Shown here one piece after another: positions 44,037 to 56,000 of a stretch of 64,000 bases of DNA. The notes under the pieces were generated by a model. That model saw only the letters and a list, made by a program, of their open reading frames with translations, was not told where the DNA came from and did no database searches. Origin of the DNA: Tretioscincus oriximinensis (Eukaryota > Chordata > Lepidosauria > Squamata > Gymnophthalmidae); assembly GCA_022410635.1 (NCBI GenBank), contig JAJVDF010000002.1, positions 7,133,942 through 7,197,941 on the forward strand, written 5' to 3'. The translations under genes were made by a program, and so were the position numbers. Positions within the stretch are counted from its first letter, which is position 1; each line of letters begins with the position of its first letter.

Positions 44037-47000
44037 CAATAACAATAACAACAATAACAATAACAACAATAACAACAACAACAACAATAACAACAACAAC
44101 AACAATAATAACAATAACAACAACAATAACAACAACAAACAACAAACAACAACAACATTTATCCATTATTGTGAAAATCAAAAGAAAACTTAGATTACTG
44201 GTTATATGGTTTGAAGAATATGAATAGTTTTATGATAGGAGGTGTACTTTGCCAGGCTAAACTCTTCAGCCTGAAAAATGTAGATGCCATCCCTTGAAGT
44301 TGAAGTTTAAATATACTGCTCAAAACAATTAAGGGAACCCGTTAACGTAACAGGGTAACACTAAGTGTTCCCTTAATGGTTTTGAGCAGTATATTTAAAC
44401 TTCAACTTCAAGGGATGGAGTCTACATTTTTCAGGCTGAAGTGTTATTTTTATATTATTTTAGTTTAATCAAATTTGAGTTACACTTTGAAAGAAAAGCA
44501 GAATGAACAGTTTTAATATTGAAGCAGAAAGAAACAAGTGAAAGGAACAATCAACTGTACTTGTTGGAAAAATTGGAAAGTATTGGTGCTGCATAGGTTC
44601 AGTATTCATATACGGTAATTAAAAAATGCCTGATGAACCGTATTGCATTAGGCTGTGTTTGCACAAAGGATATTGCAGAAGAAAGGCACTCCCTATCATT
44701 GAAGCCTGCACTCCATCTTCACTTTTTGGTGGCAGGCCAAAGAGGATATAAATATTGGTCAGAAGCCAACTGGCATGTTGTAGCTCTAAAATGCTTAATT
44801 GTTTACATGACCTTCTCTATGGCTCTTAGGCATCTTTCCCTCTGAGAGTGGTTGCTTTTTACATCATAGCAGCTTCACTGATTTTTAGCCTGTCTTGCTT
44901 TTGTTCAGATCCCTGTTGGAAAAGGGGGAGTTCATGGGGGTGGCTAATCAGATATTTTGTGTTCCTTGCTGACTTGTGTTAGCATTGTCAACTGACTGCA
45001 AGCATTTAACAAAATACAAATTACTAAATAGAATACACAACACAATACAACAATCTCATCCTTACCATAATAATTGGGCTGGTGTGTCAGTGATGGGAAC
45101 ACCATTTGTACACACTCTGATTGACTGTGCTCCCTTGAGTGACATTTCTTCAAGGGCCAATCAAAGGCAGAGGTAGGTAAACTAAAGGAATGAACATTAG
45201 CCAGGCAAAGTGATTATGCGGATTTTGCCTGCGGTGGTGGTGAGAAGATACCTGGCACTCAATGGCAGCGGTTTCCAGGTATTTTGAAAGCAGTACGATA
45301 GGGGCAGTCACCAATGCACTGAAAAGATGGAAAGATGGCAGTACTACATCCAAGCCTTGAAAAAAAACCTGACACCTTGGGCATGGCAGTATTGTAAGAT
45401 CTTGCAACAGGATGTGAAGGTAGTGCTATAAGGATGAATATGTGGATGAAGGTTGGCTGGTGATGGGAATCATTAAAAAAATCCTTAAACATAGAATCTC
45501 ACTTGCCGCCTTCTGATTCAGAATGCCAAAGAAACAACTGGCGGGCAACTGTTTCAAGACAGAATACTGGACTAAACAGGCTGTGGCCCAATCCATCAGG
45601 ACTCCACTTACGTTCTTATATCCAGGCTGACAAACGGTATTTCAGTTATTGTAAGTGAGTTCTATAAAACTCTTGGCGAAAAGTAGTTGAAGAGGAAGCC
45701 ATGCACGGAAATCATAGGTCTGCTCCTTTGCGAAGGAAGCAACTCACTTTCCAGAATATGTCTTCTGGAGTGCAGGGATGGGAGGATGCAAAATTCAGAA
45801 GTAAACATTTTGCCATCCTCCACATTAGGCAATTTGAGAAGAATTGTTATAGGCAGCAAAATGCTGTAAGTGTATTTCATGGCAAGCATGTTAATAAAAA
45901 GTGAATATAGGTACAGAAGTGTGCAAGGAAGAAGTCCAGCTATGATACACCACTGAAATGCATCCCCCAGAAGAAGAGAAGAATGTCTTTAAATGTCTTA
46001 TGAGATCTGGGTCCACTTTAATATGCATTTCTATGAAGCTTAGATGCTTAATCTAAATTTAGGATCTTGCAGAAAGGGCCTTCGATGATACTAACCGAAA
46101 ATAACGGAACAACTATTCAGTGAGGTTCTCCTAGAATTGCTGTTCATGTCTGTTTACAGCAAGATAAATAGCTAAAATAGAACGGTGTGCCTGCATAGGG
46201 AGAGGGTATTGTCCCCTCAGCCACAGGGCAGGGTGAACAGGTGTGTCTTCACCAGATGTCTAAACATGTACATTAGGTGCATGTCCCATTCCCAAGGGGA
46301 GGCCATTCTGTAACCTCTCATATATCCACTTCCTTTTAATGACTAGCTTTGTAAGAAAACATGGTTTCTTTAATTAGTTTTTTGTGGGGAGGACATGGTC
46401 ATGTCTGAGTATTAACACAATTTAAATAAATGGAAGGGGAAGAATCAGTTACCAAGTTCAATGGCAAATGACTATTTATTATTATAAAATTACAAACTAA
46501 ATGTTTACAGATACATGCATCTCTTCCATTAAAAAAATGGATGTCACAACTGGAAACTTGAATTTGGGCTTACTACTTGGTTTAAAGGTTTTATTAATCT
46601 AGCTGTTACTAAAAATACTCTACAGCCTCCATAAATTTAAAAAGTTATTTTCTATTTAGTTTATTTCTTTTTTCATTTGTAATGTGAAATCTATATTACA
46701 ACATTTTGCTTGTACTGTTCCATATTTTTATTACAAAATTAATTTTAAAGTCAATTTTAAATTCAGTTCTGTTTGCATTAAAATCTGTTTCTTTGTACTG
46801 TGATATTCAACAAACTCTGGTTATGTCATTGCTATAGGACTATAGTTGATAGGTTAGTAAATATATGATAGGTGGCCATGCTTAAATTAAAATTGCATTT
46901 CTTTGCATTCGTCACTCTATTCTAAAGCATCCATCCTGAATGTACAAACTTGTATTTAACAGGTAAAGCTGGTTAGCATTGATGCAGCTGAAATAGCAGA

Positions 47001-50000
47001 TGGAAACTCTTCCATGGTATTGGGTCTGATATGGAACATAATCCTGTTTTTTCAGGTAAATAAATGTAATTATTTGTTACCTATTCTTAGGTGTTATCAA
47101 ATCACAAAAAAGATGAGAAAAGCAGAACTGAAGCTTTTGAAAGAACCAGAGGGCCATGGGAATTGCATTACCTCTTCCTCTAGCCCCCCCAAACAATCCA
47201 CAAACTTGCCCTCTTCCAAAATACAGACAATTTTTCAAAATAATAGTTAAATATGTCCAGTTAAATGCAGACACTTGGTAATCCTTACCTATTTTGTTAA
47301 ATATTGCAGTTTCAGAGATTGCAATTTTTCGGTTAAAATATACCGCTGCTAAATACTGTAGATGTTTTCTACATTGTGTTTTAATACTGGTGCAGGTGCA
47401 TGAACAATCTAGAGAAGAAAAAAACCTGCAGGAATTTAGCTTCCCCCTGTTTTGCTCTTCCCTTTCTGTAGTCAGTCCTGCTCTCCCCATCACTGTCCCC
47501 GTGAATGAATTTCTGTATCAGATTGTTTGAGTCAGGCTTCCGTTGTGTAGACATGGCTCCCCGCCAAATGTAGGATCAGAAGATCTTGTTTTTCATTCGA
47601 GGGCTGAAATGTATGAATGTTGCTTTGTATAGTTCCAGCCACGTGGATCTTAAGACCTCCGTCCTGAAATCTCTAGCAGTGATGTATTAAACCACTTAAA
47701 TGTGTGTTTTTTTCCTGTTCCAAGGATGCGTTTGATAAGGAGTCAGAAAAATCTGGAAACCTCCTATTGCCAAGAACTGAATCAATTAAGTGTGACGTAC
47801 TTCCAAAATGTCAGCTCAGATACATTTTGTCCAATTTTTCGCCATGGTTAAGAGATTGGGGAGCAGTCATTGTTTGCAAATGTTTCCCCACCCTTTGATG
47901 CCAACTCGTCCTTGAATTACTATAAGTCATTGTAGGTACAAATGGTGCAGTTGCTAAGGAGCCGGTCTTTCATCTGGGAGATCTGGTTTTGAAGCCCTGT
48001 GACGGACTTGGAGAGGGATGAGCACCTTCCACTAGCCTGCCGCTCTATCCAACTCAGCTATTCGAAAGAGATGCAAATTTGTAATCTGCATTTCAGTTGG
48101 AGAAATGAGTACCATCATTAACATGATGGGGAAGCTGTAGACTGCACCACCATGTGGATGGCAGGCTTTTATACTGTAATGTCTAATACAGAAAGGGCCT
48201 TTGCCCATGAAATTGATCCATTTTCCTAGCACTGAGTTTATTTCAGTTGGAAGAAATGGACCAAGGTGGGCTAACGGTCTCAGACCAGCTCAGCAGTAGT
48301 GTGGAAGGCAGCCAGCAGGTTCTGACATCCAGAACCAGAAAGAGCAACATGAATTGGAAACTGCTGGCCCTTTTCTGACTGAGACATCCCCAGAGCTACC
48401 TTTCCTTGTTTGCCCCTGAGAAAGACATACTGCTGTACATGGTTACACCATAAAAAACAGTCAGCTCTTCTGTTTTATCCAGCATTATAATGGAGGAGTT
48501 GACTATACTCCATGCTTTTTATTTATTACTGGCAGTGATGTGGTTGTGCTTCTCTCACAACGTACTTGCCCCCAACCCCCACGGAGAGTAAATGTGACAA
48601 GGCCTAAAATAGTTTGCATATCAGGACCGTTGAAAAATGGATATATTGTTCAGATGTGACTGTGGTCCTTGAATGACACATAGAGCAATTCTGCACTGGA
48701 TGGAATACCAAACTAACAAGTCTCCCTTAGACCACACCAGCATATGGAAGAAAAGCTCTTGTTATTATTGCTGGTCTAGTATACCTACCAGTGCAGAATC
48801 TGTCTGTCTGTCTCTTTCTCTCTCTCTCTCTTTCTCTCTCTCTCTCACACACATACACACACATACACATAGTCTTCTGTATTTTTTGCTCTGTCATATG
48901 GATCTCTAAGAAGTACAAGAAAATTTAACAAGATATCTGTGGGCCAATTCTAGGGATGAGTTAGTTTTGTAAATTATTGCTGGTTGCTAATAGAAAAGTA
49001 TATCTAAGATGAGCTAATTTTTCATTATAAGCTTATAAAAATGAGTACTGCCATGTGATTATTTTTAATGTTGGAATAACGTTTTCTATCAAATGCCAAG
49101 TGGTCCAATGCTGGCCCCTTAAACTACTTAAATGAAATATAACACTTTTACCAGCAGGTGCCTAGAAATAAAATAACCAATTACTAGCTGTTGAGTGGGA
49201 GAATAAATCTTTCATCCAAAGTATTAAATGTCTCAGGCTGTCACAAAAACTATTATATGAATCTTGATCAGATTTAGGATCTTCCCCGGTACAAATCACA
49301 AACTAAAGGCAACAATGTATTTTTTTAGGCAAACAGAATCCAGTTTCTGTGAACATCTAAGTGTGAGTTGTTTTGACAGAACGGGTGTTTTGTAGGGAGT
49401 TGAAAACTGCTATCGGGGTTTTCCCCACTTTGTCTTCTGCTTAAGAAGCCCAGATGCTCTAACATAATAAATTACTGATTAGTGCAAGATTCTTACAGTT
49501 GTATAAAACTGACCTCAAGTGATGCAGATCAGATTTCTTTCCAGTGAAGGATCCTTGTATAAGAGTCCCTATTTTGTAGGGTTTGGAGCTCACCAGGCAT
49601 CAAGAAAAAATCGTGATCCTCTTGGTATTGCATTGGAATTGTCAATCATTCCTGTGGATCAGACAAATTTATGGAGGTCAAGAATATTAGTGGCCTAGGT
49701 ATGCCTCCAAGTGGGTGAGATAGGCAACATTCCTTTACATCCCATTTGCAGGTAGTCGATGCACAGGTAAAGATTTTGCCTTGTACTTCTGCTTAAGAAT
49801 GTACTGAAGCAATTGGTGGACCACTGTGTGCAACAAAACTAAATTGGCTGTGATCTGATTCAGCATGGCTCCTCATATGCGCTAATGCTGCTTCTGGCAC
49901 TCCAAGAAATCCTGCAGTAATGCCTAGTTTTCCTTAATAACTTCACTTATCTGTACATATAGGGAAGTGTATTTTAGTTTTTAGGAAAATCATCTGCCAA

Positions 50001-53000
50001 CTTAGGTTTTAGCCAAATCATGATCTTTACACAGTGTAATTGTGTGATCACACAATTTCAGGTATTTGGCACTATTGAAATACCTGGAAAAATGTCACAG
50101 CAGAAACAGGATTGGATAAGGAAAGTGGTCACATTGGCACTGCAACTTTGTCCTGGAATCTAGCAGATACAGTGAGAAGCAATTATGGAATCCATCTAAG
50201 ATCCTCTATTTTCCTCTCACACCTGGAAATAGCCTTATAATCTATAGAGTTGATATCTAACAGGAAAGCTATGAACCTATCAGTTGGGTGGAAAAAAATT
50301 AAAATGTTACAAAGTTAAAAAATGCATATACACCTCAGTTTTGTGCAGCTGATTGAGTGATAAGATTTGGTGATTTTTTTCTGCTGCAGTTGATTTTATT
50401 TGGATGTACATAATAGCAAAATGAAAAAGAACTTTTCTCCATTTTAGCTAGGTTTGTGTAGTACATTTTTAAAAAGGAGTATGGATATTTTTATTTGGAA
50501 ATTGATCAGTGAGAATATAAATCTTAAATCTTGCAATTCAAATAGGATGAAATACTTTTCTTGTGAACTGTAGTAATATTGGAATATAGACAATCTGCAG
50601 TCTCCCTTAGATGTGAGTTTCCTCATAAAAGCGTGTGTGTTCAGAAAAATGTTGAGAAGTTCCTAATTTTTGCATTATAGAAGGAGGAATTCAATTGGTA
50701 GAATTTGGAAGAGAAAGAAGAACTTGGATACAATTTTAATCTTTAATGCTACTATTCTTCCAAGTTTTAAGGTTTATTTTTTCCAAGAGATTGTCTTCTT
50801 ATGTGTCTTATTCAAAACTGGTTTATAATTTTCAAAGAAAAGAGCAGAGTTCCTTTGGAGAATAAAACCAAAATACCTAACTTTCTAATAAGAAAATTTA
50901 ATATTGGTAATTCTGTATATTTCTGCGAATATTTTTAATTTGCTAAATTTGTCAGGCTTTGTCAGCCCATTGGTTCTTCTTGTAGATTTTGAACAGTATT
51001 AAGTTAATTTTTTAGAAAAGATAAGAATGTAATCTGCCTAAAGATTTAATAAGATATCACATAATGTTGGGATTCCTCCTTTTTTCACTACAAATAGCCA
51101 TATTGAATACGATGAAAAGGACAGATTTATTTTGTGGCAGATAATTGAATAAAATCATTGCAATCTTTTTCATTTCAGATTAAGGAACTTACAGGCAACC
51201 TTAATAGGAATTCTTCCTCTTCCAGCCTGTCATCAGGGCTTAGTGGTCCTGATTCAGACAGTTCTCATCCTAACACACCTAATGTTGAAAAAAGCATGTC
51301 TGTTTCAGTGAAGGATCAGCGAAAAACAATCAAGGCCCTTTTAACATGGGTTCAAAGGAAGACAAGAAAGTAAGCATATTTATGAATTTCCTTTTTGAAA
51401 ACATAATTGTTGCAGGTGTAGAGATAACACCTTGATAAACACAAGATAAAAGATAACTCATTATCAAAAGCAACCCCCTCCCCCCCACAAAAATCCCATT
51501 GCTTAAGTTTAAAGCAACTCTTCCTCCCCCCTTCATGAGATATCAATAATCTGATGTGTTGATATATTATACTAAAATACATATACAAAATAAAAAGTAC
51601 AAATTTAGTAAAATAAATACAGTGGTGATGACTGACGTACCTCAAGGGGGAGACTTAATTTGAGAAGGCCCTACTCAAGGTGCCTACTCCCTTTTGCACT
51701 GAGAGGGGTAGTACAACCAGGAGCTGGATTATAAGCAACCAACCTGGTCAGCATTCCACGTTTTTGTATTCTTTAATGTCTGCCAAATCTCTATGTTTCA
51801 GGCACTGTAAAAATACAGCTATTCTTTGTGAAACTGGGCTGAACGCAAGCATCCATAAGGTGCTCCAATCTCGTATTATGATGCTACTGCCCTAAACAGT
51901 TTTTGTTGAGTGGCTCCCAGTGGTTTATCTGTGAAAGATCTCCTTTGCTTCTGCTCAAGGCAGAATGTTGTTTTTTGAAGTTGGATGATGCATGGCTTTG
52001 CTTTTTTCTCTTGCACGTGCCTTACTCTTATCTGAAGCATAAATTTTCCTGATGTTTCTCTCCTTGGTATTTGATCTTCAAGGTATGGTGTTGCAGTTCA
52101 AGACTTTGCCAGCAGTTGGCGAAGTGGCCTTGCTTTCTTGGCAGTAATCAAAGCAATAGATGCTAGCCTTGTAGACATGAAGGAAGCCTTTGAAAAATCA
52201 CCTCGACAAAATTTAGAGGATGCATTTACTTTAGCCCGAGATCATCTGGGTATTCCAAGACTTCTGGAGCCAGAAGGTAAACTTTCGGTATTCTGATTGA
52301 AAAGTTATTTTACGGTAACCTTTGCTTTGCATTTATTTTAACTACTTTATTGTAAACTTATTTTCGTGCGAAATCAAGAACTTAACTGAGAGAGATACTT
52401 CATGAACATACATTGAGAATTCACTCTGTGCATATAGAATAATGTTTAAATATTGTAATACATGATGACTTTATATAGGTTGGAACACAGATTTTTTTTT
52501 TAGTTTATAAATTCAGTAGCCTGGGTAGACTCTTATTTTTTTCTTTTTTGCCATTATACTTTTGAACACTTTCATAATACAAATTGCTTTAATGAGGCCT
52601 AACTATGTGTTTTATTACCCACCCACCCACCCAGATATCATGGTTGATTCACCCGATGACCAATCTATTATGACTTACGTAGCACAATTTTTGGAACATT
52701 TTCCAGAGCTGGAAGGGGTATGTGTGAACCTTTACTACACTTGTGTACTACATGATTCTTCCATTAAATAGAAGAAAGGTCCTACCGTTCTAATGCCCGA
52801 GGTTAATACAGAATGCTGGGAATTATACTTCAGAAACACCTGGGAAACAGATTAAATATTACATCATACAATACCTAGTGATTTCTATACTTTCCTGTCT
52901 CTAAGTTACTATGACTGGGGCTGACTTGGCAAACATATTATTTAGCTGCTACCTATTTATAGGCATTGACGAACAAGCGTACTAGAAACCTGCCTTCTCT

Positions 53001-56000
53001 TTTCTGGTGTAGTCAAACAGAGATCCTGGGAAGCAAGGATCTGGAGTGGTTTGCCCTTTCTGGTTGATCACATTTTGTCAGATCTCTCTCTGCATAGAAC
53101 TATGCAAGTCTTCTGCTGTGACAGGAGAAGTTGTTCATACTAACCTCCAAAGGAAAAAATCTGAAAAGAAAAGGAAAATCTCTTCTCGGTATGACATAGC
53201 TGAAAGCAAGGTCTTTTATCCAAGTGCTGAGTGCATAGTCTGTTGGGCACCTATGACCAGGCCTCATAATTGTTTTCTTGCTACATAAGACTTTTGGAAG
53301 GATAAATAGTCAGCAGATGTACCTGGCAATACATACCATAATTGACAAGTACATCTTGTTCTTTGACAAGAACTCTAACTCAAGCCAGGAATCATCCCTA
53401 GTTTTTTGTCCTGTGCTTATAGAAGAACAGTTACTGCTACACTGTGCCTTTGAGGTGCATGGAGACGCATGAGACCTCTTGCAGTTCTAGCCTGAGGTTT
53501 GGTGAATGCAAGCAAAATTCCATCTTTCATTATGGAAGAAAGATGTACTCAGTGTTTAATTTAGTGTATTTCAGTAGATATTGAAGTCATCAACATGGGG
53601 ATATGATTTTAAAATTAAACTGTTCATGACAATAGTGATGATACTTGTGGAATTTAAAAAAGTATCCCATGATGATTTAAAAGGAAAATTGCTATTTGTG
53701 TTTTTTGTTTTTAAATATAAATATAAATATATATAACAATTTAATAATACAGGCAGTTTTCAACTTTTCAAGCTTATTCATCCCACATTGTTGTTTTGTT
53801 ATTTAAGAACTTGTAAAGCAGGATACGTTTGCCTTGTTCATGTCCCACGTCCCACCTTCAGCCTCCTGTAACTAAATCTGGTTTAGTCTAGGGAAGGCAA
53901 AAAAGCTCATTTTTTAGGGCGGAAGAAAGTTTAAAAATAGATGTGTAATCAGGGCCAGCCACAGTTCTGAAGGTGTAAATACCTGGCCTTTGGCTGAAGA
54001 AATGTTATTCTCCTCCCACTTCTGGATACTGTTTTTATATTGTTTTTAATGGTAATTTTGTATTGTTGCTTTTATTGCTTTACCTGAAACCTTCAGGTAT
54101 AGGGCGGGGTATAAATTTAAATAAATAAATGATAAATAAATCAGAAGCTTGGAAAGTGAGAACTGCTTATATTCTGCTTTTAAAGAAGTTCCATTTTCTT
54201 AGGGTTGCCATACGTCCCGGGAAGGCAGGATAATCCCGGTTTGGGAGACTAAAATATAGTCCCCTCCGGGTTTTAAGACAAAATCCCGGCTTTTTACATT
54301 CCCAAATGCTGCATCAGGGAATGTAAAAATGCAGGATTTTAAAGGCAAAGCAGCCATCAGAGCTGACGGCTGCAGCCCAAGCAACGCTTTCCAGGGTCCT
54401 GGAAGGAACCTCGGAGCGTGCCGTAGCTGCTCCAATGCTGGAGGCGGGGTTTTGCGTGCCTGCTGTCAAGGCAAAGCGCGCCAACTCACCTCTAGCAAAG
54501 GAAAAATGCCTGGGTTTGTGACAGGAGGACAGCTCTGTTCTCCTGTCACAAACCCAGGCATTTTTCCTCCACTGGAGATGAGTTGGCGCGCTAGTAGGCA
54601 CGCGAAATCCCGCCTCCAGCATTGGAGCAGCTACGCACACATGTGTGCGCACACACGGACGCTTGTGGTGAGACAGGCAGAAGAGAGGTTCTGCCTGTCT
54701 CACTACAAGCGTCAGTATGTGTGCGCGCGGGTGTGTACGTTTGTGTGCACATGCACGCACCCCCACCTCATCCCATCCTGGTTTTGGGCTGCCAAAATAT
54801 GGCAGCCTACATTTTCTGAACAAAGTCAAGCTTTATCTGTAGCTGTACCTAATGTGTATCCCCAAGCAGTAGTAATAGAAGCTACCTAAAGGTTTCACCA
54901 TTTACTCTAGTTCTTGTCTTCTTATGACCTAAAAAATACTAATGATGCAGCACAAATAAATGGCAAACACATCTGTTTTGTAGGGCTTTAGGATGCAGGA
55001 GCTATCTGTCTGCACTGCCCCCCTGCCACTTCACCCTTAAACCCCTTAGAAGTGCTTTAAAAGCAAGTAATTTCAAATACATATCCAGCTTTGTTGATTG
55101 CCACATACAGTATTCGCTGCACATTGGTACTCATGTTCCTATACCTACACTATATTGAACAACAGAAATTATTTGCCTAGCTTGAGAGACACATTGCTCC
55201 CCCCTACACACACAAAATCAGCTTTAACCCTCCTCCCCCACAAAAGTACTAACCTACCATTTCATATGTTTTACAGGAAGATTTTTCAGATCCAGATAAA
55301 CAACATACAGTTGAAACTACCCATATTCATGTGAAGGAGACGTCACCAGAAGAAAAAATAGGAAAAGTTGTAATTCTGAATGAATCTGGGGAGCACAAGT
55401 ACACTGCTCATGTAGAAAGAAGCCAGTCTTCGCCCTCTAGTATTCATATCATTCAATCCCCTCTTGAACAAGAGGCCCAGAATGACCAAATTTCACTGAA
55501 TGAACTTAATGCCAAACTGCATCAGCCACTCTCCAACCGCTCAGAGGCTCTGAAAGAAGAACAACAAAGGCCCAATTCCTTGCCTATATTGCAACAGGAT
55601 ATTTTGCACACTTGTTCTGATCTTCTAGCTAATAACATGAATGGATCTGAAGAGAATGAGTTAAGTATGAACAATCCACTGAATCCCACCACTGACTCTC
55701 AACCCACTGCTGCTATGGAGCTTCAACGTGCTGACGATCCAGGGGAATTTTCAGAAATTGAATCTGAGGATTTGAAAGTTCACAAGCCAACAAGGGAACC
55801 AAAGGAGTCACGTCACTCAACTGGTTGCCATGTAGCTTGGGCTCCACTCCCGCCTCACAATGTGTCAGACCATCAAACAATATCAGAGCACGAAATAAAA
55901 GAAGTTGCAGGTTCTCAGGAAGATGCATCTAATCAAAGAACTATATTACAAAAGTTGCATGAGGAAATCTGGAACCTTTCCGAAAAGCAAAACCATGTAG

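Noticed and set aside
54314..54889. Long overlapping open frames (186 and 171 codons) on opposite strands
   Set aside because: They fall inside a palindromic MITE-like element; Cys/His-rich repeats in them come from hairpin arms and CA/CG repeats.
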